A stretch of 64,000 nt of DNA from JAFDZV01 sp035549015 (lineage in GTDB: Bacteria; Bacteroidota; Ignavibacteria; OLB7): contig DASZRW010000085.1 of assembly GCA_035549015.1 (NCBI GenBank), positions 22,614-86,613 of the forward strand, read 5' to 3'. The position numbers were made by a program, and so were the translations under genes. Positions within the stretch are counted from its first letter, which is position 1. Each line of letters starts with the position of its first letter. This document shows positions 50,834 through 58,533 of the stretch, in pieces. The notes below the pieces were generated by a model. The model saw only the letters and a program-made list of their open reading frames with translations. It made no database searches and was not told the origin of the DNA.

Positions 50834-50975
50834 GAGAGCACCGCTTCCGGTCGCTTTGAAGCCCTTCCCCTCCTCTGCAGTTTTCGCACGGGCGATTGAG
50901 CGCGCATTGGTTCGCCATCGGCGATGCGCTCAACCGCCCGTGCCACTTTCACGCATCGAGAATTTGCGCACACGC

Positions 50976-51980
50976 ATGTGGTGCCAGCACTTCGCAAACG
51001 GCGCGGGATTTGCCGCGATTCTCACACTGCTGCTTGCGGCTGCCGGCTGCGGCCGCACGGAACAGGTTCCGCCCGGAGAAGCGGGCCGGATTGACTCCGT
51101 TGTTGCCGGAACCGAATTTCGTGCACCGGCAATCGCTCCGCCGGCGCGGCTGGATACGGTCCTGGCAATCGATATGGCGCCCGGCGGCAAACCGGAATAC
51201 GTGGTTGCCAGCATCCGGCCGGACAGCGCCCGCCCGCGAACCGCGCTGGCGGACCGGCTGGCATTCTATCGCTACGATTCCTCCGCGCGCGCCTACACGC
51301 TTGCGCTGGCCGACAGCATGCTCTGGGCCGTCCGGTTCGAAACGCGCGACGTTACCGGCGACGGCGCCCCCGATCTGGTGGTATTCACCGACGGCGCCGG
51401 CACCGATGCCATTGCAACGCGCGGCATGATCGTCTACACGGCGTCGCACGGCCGCATCGGCCGGCTGCTCCGGCTGGATCACGGCAGGCCCGCATTCGGC
51501 GGCACCGCACCGGATGGAGCGGTGACGATCTTCCTCTACAATGAGCTGTGGCCCTCCTTCGCCTCGCATGCCCAGGCCGTGGAGTATCTGGACGATATCC
51601 TCGTCTGCAGGGATGGCACGTTCGCCAGCGCGCGTACGGCCTGGAACGCGCCGCTGCTGGAGCAGGCCGACAGCGCGCTCGCGCGGTACCGGCTGCTCCG
51701 TCCGCAGTTCCGCACCGACACGCTCCGCCCCGCGGACAGCCTGCAGGCACACGACAGCGCGGCCGCCGGCAGACATGATTCCGTGGAAGCCCTGCCTGCC
51801 GGCCCGCATCCGCTCTTCACCGAAGCGGCACTGGTGATGATCTCCTGCGGCCGCGCCCTCCGGGCCGAACGTGTCCGCTCCTTCTGGCGAGCCGAAGCGG
51901 AGTATCTTCGCAGACGAATTCCTCCGGAGCAGTTCACGGAGCTGCAGTCCATCCAGGCCCGGATGCTGGGGCCGCAATAG
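50976..51980 (+). CDS. Predicted lipoprotein with a VCBS/FG-GAP-like segment
   Basis: The 334-residue product has a lipoprotein signal (GFAAILTLLLAAAGCGRTEQ, lipobox Cys in AAGC) and one beta-propeller-like repeat, RDVTGDGAPDLVVFTDGAG, as in integrin-type FG-GAP or VCBS repeats. The region around residues 200-330 is helical and charged. The rest has no recognised family. It precedes the LytR_C gene on the same strand, separated by 89 nt, and might be in the same transcript. Confidence 0.7.
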   Translation: MWCQHFANGAGFAAILTLLLAAAGCGRTEQVPPGEAGRIDSVVAGTEFRAPAIAPPARLDTVLAIDMAPGGKPEYVVASIRPDSARPRTALADRLAFYRYDSSARAYTLALADSMLWAVRFETRDVTGDGAPDLVVFTDGAGTDAIATRGMIVYTASHGRIGRLLRLDHGRPAFGGTAPDGAVTIFLYNELWPSFASHAQAVEYLDDILVCRDGTFASARTAWNAPLLEQADSALARYRLLRPQFRTDTLRPADSLQAHDSAAAGRHDSVEALPAGPHPLFTEAALVMISCGRALRAERVRSFWRAEAEYLRRRIPPEQFTELQSIQARMLGPQ

Positions 51981-52069
51981 CCGCCGGCCGCCGGGGCGGC
52001 CCGCGAAGCCCGGGCCGGTGCCCCGGCACGTAGCGGGAAGGCTTGCATGTATCAACATTGCTTCGTTCC

Positions 52070-52570
52070 ATGAAGAAAGCGCGGCCACGACGGGTTCGCA
52101 GAACCGGCCCGCCAACGGCGAACGGCTCCAGGCGGAAGCGGACGCTTCTGATCGGCGCGATCACGTTGCTGGGAATTCCACTTGCGGTGCTCGCCTTCGG
52201 CTTCATCAAGCATACCCTCGTGCGGCGCCCTGTATCGGCAACCGTTGAGCGCACGGACATGTTTGTGAAGGCCGGCGAGCATATCCAGGTGGACGTGGTG
52301 AACTCCTGCGGCGTGGACGGACTGGCAACGAAGTTCACGGAGTTTCTCCGGGCCCGAAAGTTCGATGTGCCGGAGTACAGCACCACGAAGACCCGCGTGC
52401 CGTACTCCAAAGTGATCGATCGCATCGGCGATCCCCTCTCGGCCCGCAAGGTGGCGTATGCGCTCGGCATCGACGAGAGCCGGATCGAGACCGGCATCGA
52501 CAGCTCGCTCTATCTCCGCGCCACGGTGGTGATCGGCATGGACTACAAGACACTGCGGCCGATGAAGTAG
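52070..52570 (+). CDS. LytR C-terminal-domain membrane protein
   Basis: The 166-residue product has one N-terminal membrane segment (TLLIGAITLLGIPLAVLAFG) and a LytR_C domain (HIQVDVVNSCGVDGLATKFT, KVIDRIGDPLSARKVAYALG, DESRIETGIDSSLYLRATVV), here without the catalytic LCP domain that it accompanies in other proteins. The domain is widespread in Bacteroidota next to rsfS, an arrangement also seen here. The function is unknown. The first in-frame ATG at 52043 is also possible. Confidence 0.82.
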   Translation: MKKARPRRVRRTGPPTANGSRRKRTLLIGAITLLGIPLAVLAFGFIKHTLVRRPVSATVERTDMFVKAGEHIQVDVVNSCGVDGLATKFTEFLRARKFDVPEYSTTKTRVPYSKVIDRIGDPLSARKVAYALGIDESRIETGIDSSLYLRATVVIGMDYKTLRPMK

Positions 52571-52643
52571 GATATCAGAACAACAGCGATTCCGTGTACG
52601 CTCTGCCGACCCACGGCCCGCCGAACATGATGACGTTATAACG

Positions 52644-53039
52644 ATGGCAACAGCAACAAAACAACGAAAGCCGGCACATGCCAAGACGCTCGCGCGACGC
52701 TGCGCGGAGCTGATGCTGACGAAGAAGGGAAAGGATGTGGTGATGCTGGACATTCGCAAGCTCACCGACATGGCGGACTTCTTCGTGATCTGCAGCGCGG
52801 ACAGCGACACGCAGTTGAAGGCAATTGCCGACGCCGTTCACGACGGCCTGGCAGAGCTCGGGATCAAGCCGTACCGCACCGAGGGATGGAGCGGCGGGCA
52901 GTGGATCATCCTGGACTATGTGGAGGTGGTGGTGCACGTCTTCTACCGCGAGGCGCGCGACTTCTACAAGATCGAGCGGCTCTGGTCCGACGCCACCGTT
53001 GAGCGCGTCACGGACCAGCCGGCCGCGCCGGCATCATGA
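52644..53039 (+). CDS. rsfS: Ribosomal silencing factor RsfS
   Basis: RsfS binds ribosomal protein L14 and blocks subunit joining in stationary phase or starvation. The 131-residue product has the conserved fold with DVVMLDIRKLTDMADFFVIC, SGGQWIILDYVEVVVHVFYR and EARDFYKIERLWSDA. It lies 73 nt after the LytR_C gene, the usual neighbour pair in this phylum, so co-transcription is likely. Confidence 0.93.
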   Translation: MATATKQRKPAHAKTLARRCAELMLTKKGKDVVMLDIRKLTDMADFFVICSADSDTQLKAIADAVHDGLAELGIKPYRTEGWSGGQWIILDYVEVVVHVFYREARDFYKIERLWSDATVERVTDQPAAPAS

Positions 53040-53145
53040 ACGGGTAGTACGCGGGCCTTGATGCGATAGGGAGCGCACGCCCTGCCCCGCATCGCACCGG
53101 CCAGCCCGCTATCACTTTCAATCATCAACCGCACCATCGCCGGCC

Positions 53146-54366
53146 ATGCTCCGTTCCCGGCTGCTCCCGGTTATCGAGGAGGCGCTTCGCGCCGTCGGCG
53201 CGCCCGAGGGCGTTCGGATCGTGCTGGAGTATCCGCGCGGCGAGTCCCGCTGGGACCTTGCCACGCCGGTGGCGTTTGCGCTGGCGGCACGGATCGGAGC
53301 CGGCATCGATACGCCGCCGCATGACCGCACACAGGCACATGCCCGGCCGGCGAATGCATCGCAAAGCGATACGTTGCCGGGCGCAACGCCGATGGAGCTG
53401 GCCCGCGCCATCGCGGCGGCCCTGCCGCATGAAGAGGCGGGCATCGAAGAGATCGCCGTCGCTCCCCCCGGATTCATCAACCTGCGCCTTTCCCCTTCCT
53501 TCTGGCACGACTGCCTGCGCGCCGTGCTGGCCGCGACCGGCAATGGCTCCGCGCATCGCGAGCCTGTGACGGCCGGGCGGGCGGAGATCACCCTCGTGCT
53601 GCCGCACGGCAGGGGCGGGAACGTGCCGGGGAGTTCAACGGAGTTGCCGGAGCTCGATACGCTGCCGCTGGCTCATGCACGCACGATGCTGCTCGGCATG
53701 GCAATGCACCGGCTGCTGGAACTGACGGGATGGGAATGCGGATTGGGGATGGCGGAGGCGTCCCACGGCGACGCGCCGGCGGTTCACGTTCATCGCGCGG
53801 GGCCGGACGGCATTGCGGAGAATACCATACGGCCGAACGTGCACGTCGCGGCCGTTGAGAACGGCACCGCGGCCTCGATCACCTTCGGCGATCTAGTACG
53901 GGAGATCGGCGAGGCCGCACGGTGGGTGCTGCTCGATTGTCACCCGTCGCTCCCGATCACGATCGATCTCGCGGAGGCGCGCACGCAGTCCGAACGGGTA
54001 CCCGCACGCTACGCCGCCTACGCACACGCACGCGCGGCCGGGGTCCTGCGCCACGCCGCTGCCGAAGGAATCGCCGTTGAACGGAGCGCGCCGCTGGAAC
54101 CGCTGCGGTCCGATACGGAGATCCGGTTGATCGGACAGATCGCGCAGTGGGATGACCTCCTGGAACGCGCCGCCGAGACGCTGGCTCCGGAGATGATCCC
54201 GGAATACCTGCACCGGCTGGCGGCCGCGCTCAACCGCTTCCTCGTGGAGTGCCGCATCCTCCCGGAAGCCCCGCCGCTGCGCGCCGCGCGGCTGGCACTC
54301 CTGGCCGGGGCCGCAGAAACGATGGCGCGCGGTCTGGGGATTGTGCTTCCGGATGCGGGCCGATGA
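53146..54366 (+). CDS. Arginyl-tRNA synthetase-like protein lacking the catalytic core
   Basis: The 406-residue product keeps both ends of ArgRS and loses the middle. Residues 1-125 match the N-terminal tRNA-binding domain (WDLATPVAFALAARIGAG, IEEIAVAPPGFINLRLSPSF). At 174-197 PLAHARTMLLGMAMHRLLEL aligns with the HIGH helix but the motif has become HART. Only about 45 residues follow where the Rossmann core and KMSKS loop should be; the KMSKS site is gone. Residues 244-406 match the helix after KMSKS and the DALR anticodon-binding domain (ITFGDLVREIGEAARWVLLD, ARYAAYAHARAAGVL, YLHRLAAALNRFLVECRIL). It cannot aminoacylate by the class I mechanism, so it is probably a tRNA-Arg-binding protein, as human DALRD3 is. 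The rest of the genome should hold a full ArgRS. Confidence 0.85.
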   Translation: MLRSRLLPVIEEALRAVGAPEGVRIVLEYPRGESRWDLATPVAFALAARIGAGIDTPPHDRTQAHARPANASQSDTLPGATPMELARAIAAALPHEEAGIEEIAVAPPGFINLRLSPSFWHDCLRAVLAATGNGSAHREPVTAGRAEITLVLPHGRGGNVPGSSTELPELDTLPLAHARTMLLGMAMHRLLELTGWECGLGMAEASHGDAPAVHVHRAGPDGIAENTIRPNVHVAAVENGTAASITFGDLVREIGEAARWVLLDCHPSLPITIDLAEARTQSERVPARYAAYAHARAAGVLRHAAAEGIAVERSAPLEPLRSDTEIRLIGQIAQWDDLLERAAETLAPEMIPEYLHRLAAALNRFLVECRILPEAPPLRAARLALLAGAAETMARGLGIVLPDAGR

Positions 54367-54451
54367 ACTGCGCATTCGTGGCGGCGGCATATTTCATATC
54401 CCCTGTCTCCACGTTCCATCGGCGCCGGTTGAAGATCTGCGCCGACGGCGC

Positions 54452-55495
54452 CTACGCGAACCGGACGTCGAACGTGTCTCCCGTACGAAAACGCCACGCG
54501 CCACGCTGTACCAGCATCCGGACTTCGAACGCCAGACGGTCATCGTGCACCGTCATCACCATGAAATGGAACGGGCGCAGCGTTCCCTCGCGATAGGCGT
54601 CGTTCCTGTACGGACGATGTTCCGTGATGTCCACCGTCCGTCGCGGCCCGCCGCCGCCGCCGCTGATAACGAACGTCTTGCCGCTCCCCGCCATCACGAA
54701 GCGTTCGTAGGAGTGCACGTGGCCGGAGAGATAAAGCCGGGTCTTGCGGGCGTGAAGAAACGGCGCGGCGAACATCTCCTCCACCTGCTTCAGATCCTTT
54801 CCCGCGTGAAGACTGCTGTTGGTGTACGGAGGATGGTGCGATGCAACGATCACGCAGCGCACATCGGGCGCGGCGTCCAGCTCCGCAAGCGTCTGCGCGT
54901 AGCGTCGCGCCTGCTCCCCGATCTGCCGGTCCGAAAGGCTGGGGAAGTTGGAGTCCAGCGTCAGGAGCGCCAGCGGCCCCAGCCGCGTGAGGCCGTGGAT
55001 GCGATCCCGCTGGTGCGGGAAGCGCTGATTGAAATTCTCGATGCAGACGGGGGCCTTCTCCCCTTCGTAGTCGTGATTGCCCAGCATGCCGTGCACCGGA
55101 ATTCCCGCCCTGCGGACCGGCTCCATGATGGAATCGAAATACTCCCACGCCCTGCCGTCACCGGTCACCACCTGATCCCCCAGCATCAGCAGCATCTCCG
55201 GCCCCTCCTCCGCAATCGCGCGGAGCACTGCAACGCGCTCGGCGTCGTTCTGATGCCGGCCCAGCAGGAGCATCTCCAGCATGCCGGTGCGCTGCACATC
55301 GCCGACAATCGCCACGCGCCTCGGGGCCAGGCCCTCGCGCCATGCAAGCGGCTGCGCCCCCGCCGGGGCGAAGGTGACGGCACCGGCCGCGGCCTCCGCA
55401 CCGTACGCGGCAAGCGAGCCGAGTGCAAGCGATGCCATGAAGCGCCTGCGCGATATGGATGGGTGTTCGCTCACGGCCGTGAAACTAGCCTTCAT
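54452..55495 (-). CDS. Calcineurin-like metallophosphoesterase with Tat signal
   Basis: A 347-residue exported phosphoesterase with a twin-arginine signal (SISRRRFMASLALGSLAA) and the two-metal motifs VAIVGDVQ, MLLMLGDQVVTGDG, HGMLGNHDYEGE, IVASHHPPYT and LYLSGHVHSYER. The GNHD and GHVH blocks are those of purple acid phosphatase-like or phosphodiesterase enzymes. The substrate is unknown. The ATG at 55495 puts the Tat motif at the N-terminus. It runs convergently to the ArgRS-like gene, with 85 nt between the two stops. Confidence 0.88.
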   Translation of the reverse strand: MKASFTAVSEHPSISRRRFMASLALGSLAAYGAEAAAGAVTFAPAGAQPLAWREGLAPRRVAIVGDVQRTGMLEMLLLGRHQNDAERVAVLRAIAEEGPEMLLMLGDQVVTGDGRAWEYFDSIMEPVRRAGIPVHGMLGNHDYEGEKAPVCIENFNQRFPHQRDRIHGLTRLGPLALLTLDSNFPSLSDRQIGEQARRYAQTLAELDAAPDVRCVIVASHHPPYTNSSLHAGKDLKQVEEMFAAPFLHARKTRLYLSGHVHSYERFVMAGSGKTFVISGGGGGPRRTVDITEHRPYRNDAYREGTLRPFHFMVMTVHDDRLAFEVRMLVQRGAWRFRTGDTFDVRFA

Positions 55496-55628
55496 GCCGG
55501 GGGGATGCAATCGGAATATCCCCGAGCCGGAGGGCAATGTTGTGGATACGCATGCTATCACCGCAGAGGACGCGGAGGCTCGCGAAGACCCTCCACGGTC
55601 CCCTGCTTGCCCACCGCCCGGATCGCCG

Positions 55629-55636
55629 TATCTTCG
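55629..55636 (+). promoter_or_regulatory. -7 box of the tRNA-Arg promoter (TATCTTCG)
   Basis: TATCTTCG, one mismatch from TAnnTTTG, ends 12 nt before the first base of the tRNA. Confidence 0.5.
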
Positions 55637-55648
55637 GGATTCGTAAAC

Positions 55649-55721
55649 GCGCCCGTAGCTCAGTGGATAGAGCAACAGCCTTCTAAGCTGTGGGTCGTTG
55701 GTTCAAGTCCAACCGGGCGTG
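55649..55721 (+). tRNA. tRNA-Arg (anticodon UCU)
   Basis: A 73-nt cloverleaf: acceptor arm GCGCCCG pairing with CGGGCGT (one G-U), D-arm beginning TAGCTC, anticodon stem ACAGC/GCTGT around loop CTTCTAA, giving anticodon TCT for AGA codons, variable region and the T-arm TTGGTTCAAGTCCAA. The discriminator base is G and CCA is not encoded. Confidence 0.95.
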
Positions 55722-56064
55722 CTGGAGGTTTCTGGTGTACTTCATATCGGATACTCGCGGCTGCCACCCCCAGTAGCAATCCTTGGTTGTTTATTTCCCA
55801 CTGCTTGCCACGTCAAGTGCGGGATCCCAGTGTCACAACAATTTCGGCCAAAGCGCTCGCGATGCCGGCGCTTACTACCGTCGTGAACCAGATCCCGGCC
55901 GGTTTGCCCGTGAGGCTGCGGATCTGCGTGGAGCCTGAGGGAACCGGTACCAACCGACGTCGTACGGCGGATATCACCGGGGGGATGCCGGATGTCGTCG
56001 CGATGAACGGTTGTTCCTCCGCAATGGAAGCACATTGACCGCGGGCGAACGCACCACCAGCAAC
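55722..56064. other. Gap between tRNA-Arg and the SUI1 gene
   Basis: No gene, repeat, or integrase remnant was recognised. Open frames crossing it do not have coding character and run on as antisense to the phosphoesterase. The 3' end of the tRNA could be an attachment site, but no duplicated tRNA segment is seen nearby. Confidence 0.45.
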
Positions 56065-56406
56065 CTACCCGATCTGATAGCCGAGCTTCTTCAGCATCTC
56101 GATGATGGCGGTACGGTGATCCCCCTGAATTACGATCGCGTTATCGAGCACGGTCCCGCCGGCACCGCAGGACCGCTTTATCTTCATCGCGATCTCCTCC
56201 AGCTCATCGGGGGTCGATTGAAAGCCGGAGACGAGGGTCACCGTCTTTCCGCGCCGGCGCTTCGAATCGAGGCGCACCTCCAGCTTCTGCGGCCTGCCGT
56301 CGTAGCCCTTCCGCGACTCGGCGGAACGCGCTTGCCCTTCGAGCATCGTCCGCTCCGATTCCGAGAGAAGGCGGCCAAGATCTTCCAGCGACGTGAGTTT
56401 TGCCAT
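56065..56406 (-). CDS. Translation initiation factor SUI1/eIF1 family protein
   Basis: A 113-residue homologue of YciH/eIF1, which in bacteria influences initiation-codon choice and 30S complex stability. The C-terminal domain is clear (GKTVTLVSGFQSTPDELEEI, IKRSCGAGGTVLDNAIVIQG, GDHRTAIIEMLKKLGYQIG). The N-terminal region is acidic and short. The ATG at 56406 was chosen over an in-frame extension to 56505 that lacks family similarity. Confidence 0.92.
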   Translation of the reverse strand: MAKLTSLEDLGRLLSESERTMLEGQARSAESRKGYDGRPQKLEVRLDSKRRRGKTVTLVSGFQSTPDELEEIAMKIKRSCGAGGTVLDNAIVIQGDHRTAIIEMLKKLGYQIG

Positions 56407-56504
56407 GGTGGAAAGATACCACGTTGTCCAATGGCTCCTCATCGTCCGCAGATACCACAGCAGCCCACGTACCGCAGCAGCCCGCATGAACCACTGCCGT
56501 GCCA

Positions 56505-56534
56505 TTGAGGTGGCGCATCGGCCTCATATCTTTG
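56505..56534 (+). promoter_or_regulatory. Promoter of the DUF3592 gene
   Basis: TTG at 56505-56507 is followed after 19 nt by TATCTTTG at 56527-56534, a perfect TAnnTTTG. It is the cleanest two-element promoter of the set and lies 31 nt before the start codon. Confidence 0.65.
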
Positions 56535-56565
56535 CCTCCTTCTGAACAGCTACACCGGACCATTC

Positions 56566-56970
56566 ATGGCTTCTCAACTCAACGGCTTCTTCGTTATGCT
56601 CATCGGCCTTGGCGGGCTGCTGGTGCTGCTGGGTGCGTTCGTCTTCCTCCGCACGCGGCGTCCCGAGGGGCGAACGCAGCGATCGTCCGGCGTGGTGATC
56701 GATCAGGAGGAAGAGGAGGATGATGGCAGCACGGTCTACTCCCCCATCGTGAAGTTCACCGCCCACGATGGAACGGAGACAACGTTCACTGATGCATTTG
56801 CCAGCTATCCTGCGCTCTACAAGGTCGGCGAGCAGGTGGACGTGATGTACGATCCCCGGAACGTCCGCAATGCCCGCATCGCGTCAGGGCTTCGCCGGCA
56901 TCTGCCCGCGATCATCCTGGTTGTTCTTGGTGCCGCGCTTCTGATCGTCGGGCTGTGGTTGCGCGCGTGA
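56566..56970 (+). CDS. DUF3592-type membrane protein
   Basis: The 134-residue product has two membrane segments, GFFVMLIGLGGLLVLLGAFV at the N-terminus and LPAIILVVLGAALLIVGLWL at the C-terminus. Between them is an extracytoplasmic or cytoplasmic beta region, VYSPIVKFTAHDGTETTFTD then YKVGEQVDVMYDPRNVRNAR, the usual DUF3592 pattern. The function is unknown. It stands alone with its own promoter. Confidence 0.8.
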   Translation: MASQLNGFFVMLIGLGGLLVLLGAFVFLRTRRPEGRTQRSSGVVIDQEEEEDDGSTVYSPIVKFTAHDGTETTFTDAFASYPALYKVGEQVDVMYDPRNVRNARIASGLRRHLPAIILVVLGAALLIVGLWLRA

Positions 56971-57321
56971 GTTATCCCGCATGCGGCACCGACGCAGCCG
57001 GAACGATCTTCAACGCGCCGGATGCACGCGCCATCACCCCTGCAATCGGCTTCCGGAGGGATGTCATGCCACGTGTCATCGCATCGCTCCGGGAATTTGC
57101 CGGGGCCTGCCGGCCGGGCTCCCTGCATGCCGGCATCTCGCGAGATGAGCTTCACGCGCAGCACTGGCAGCCGGAGATGTGAGGGCCTGAACCGGAAACG
57201 GAAGGCGCCGCGATATTGCGGTATAAGGAGATCGCGTTCCACTTCGGCGGGATCGGGTATGGACGATCCTCACCGGTCATGGAAGCTCGTGCAGAGGAGG
57301 AAACATGCTGCGAATCGATCC
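56971..57321. other. Gap with no recognised gene
   Basis: Possible short open frames (such as 56955-57182) have no signal, family or Shine-Dalgarno support. Nothing else was seen. Confidence 0.4.
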
Positions 57322-57606
57322 ATGGATCATTCGTCCGATCGCACGGCGGAGGAATTCACGGCCGAACTCCAGCGCCGCCGGATATCCCGGCGCACCGAAT
57401 GCCGGCACGCCAGGCCGGAACAGCGCCTGGTGGTTACCGATGCAGGTGCGGCATTCACCTTCGCGACGGATTCGGATTATCTGGAGGAGATGGCGAAGGA
57501 GAACGATCACTTCCTCCTCGTTGCATGGTGCGGAGGGAGGAGCGGTGGCGGCAGCCGCTTTCCGCCGACGGCACGGTTGCCGGCATTCAACCGAAGAGTA
57601 AGGTGA
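57322..57606 (+). CDS. Doubtful short hypothetical protein
   Basis: A possible 94-residue product (MDHSSDRTAEEFTAELQRRR and FATDSDYLEEMAKENDHFLL) has a coding-like charged helical pattern, but no family, promoter or Shine-Dalgarno sequence. It could begin at 57259. It is listed because the following gene is close (88 nt) and on the same strand. Confidence 0.3.
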   Translation: MDHSSDRTAEEFTAELQRRRISRRTECRHARPEQRLVVTDAGAAFTFATDSDYLEEMAKENDHFLLVAWCGGRSGGGSRFPPTARLPAFNRRVR

Positions 57607-57694
57607 GCGGGGGGAAATACGTTCCTGCATGAACAACCGGCCTGCCGCTGGCAGTCCCTTCGAACAGATACGTCGATTGTCGATCCCCGAACCG

Positions 57695-58225
57695 ATGAAC
57701 AACGTCTTCTCCTGCCGCCACTGCGGCGCGGATATTCCGCCGAACGCCAGCGTCTGCCCTGAATGCGGCTCCGACGAAAGCACTGGCTGGGCGGACAATG
57801 CGAATTCCTACGGCGCGCTTCCGGCTGAATATCCACCGGCATACATCGGCAGGGATGGGCGCGTGAAGCATCCCTCGGCAGGCACGCGCCCCTGGGTCCG
57901 CTATACCGTCCCCGTGGTGGTGGTGGCGGTCTCGGTGCCGACATGCCTTGCGCTCTTCACCTCTGGCGTGGCGGCCGCCGCCAGCATGCTGGCGGTGGCG
58001 CTGGGCTTTGCGCTCTGGCTGTTCAAGGGGAGGAGCCGAGCCTCCGATGCCCGGCCCTGGGGGAACAGCAGGAGTGGCGGCGTTCAGTACGAAACGCTCG
58101 TCCGCCGTGCCCGCGGCGACCGCGCCCGCGCGGAACGGCTGATCGAGTACGAGCGGAGGCGCAATCCCTCCGCCTCGCGCGCAGAGCTGATACGCGACGC
58201 CATCGACCGGCTGGCCCGGGATTGA
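57695..58225 (+). CDS. Zinc-ribbon membrane protein
   Basis: The 176-residue product starts with a zinc ribbon (CRHCGADIPPNASVCPECGS; two CxxC pairs) and continues with a Gly/Pro linker, two membrane segments (YTVPVVVVAVSVPTCLALFT and AAASMLAVALGFALWLFKG) and a basic C-terminal helix ending (SRAELIRDAIDRLAR). Such zinc_ribbon_2 proteins are often of unknown function. The start at 57695 was chosen because the earlier in-frame residues have no family similarity. Confidence 0.75.
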   Translation: MNNVFSCRHCGADIPPNASVCPECGSDESTGWADNANSYGALPAEYPPAYIGRDGRVKHPSAGTRPWVRYTVPVVVVAVSVPTCLALFTSGVAAAASMLAVALGFALWLFKGRSRASDARPWGNSRSGGVQYETLVRRARGDRARAERLIEYERRRNPSASRAELIRDAIDRLARD

Positions 58226-58533
58226 CGCATTGCGAAGGGCCATGGTGCGTTTCAGGATGCCGGGGCAGGCTGTGCGCGGCATCCCGCAGGTCGCAGCAAC
58301 GTTCGCCGGCCGCAACTTCTTCATGGCTCTTCGTTGCAGCCTTCTCGATTCTTCCGAAGTCATACCATCGCGATCCTCGAAGCATCGGATGATGGGGTGC
58401 GCGTTCCGTTGAACGGCCCGGAAGTGTAAATTGGCCGGACAGGCATGATCTCATGCGTGCATGCATTGCCACACTCCCGGTACGCAGCACCGCAGCAACC
58501 ATCCTCAGGTATCCACTACAGCAGGAATGTGTG
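58226..58533. other. Gap upstream of the type IX-secreted gene
   Basis: TAAATTGG at 58427-58434, close to TAnnTTTG, preceded by TTG 15 nt upstream, is a weak promoter candidate for the next gene. Nothing else was recognised. Confidence 0.4.

Noticed and set aside
54341..56038. A 565-codon plus-strand frame across the phosphoesterase and tRNA
   Set aside because: It lies opposite the clear phosphoesterase and reads through the tRNA gene, and its product is His/Arg-rich without any fold, as expected for an antisense frame in GC-rich DNA.
55649..56064. tRNA-Arg as an integration site
   Set aside because: No integrase, direct repeat of the tRNA 3' end or phage genes were found next to it.
57022..57321. 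Extension of the doubtful gene at 57322
   Set aside because: The upstream codons have no coding character and no initiation signal.
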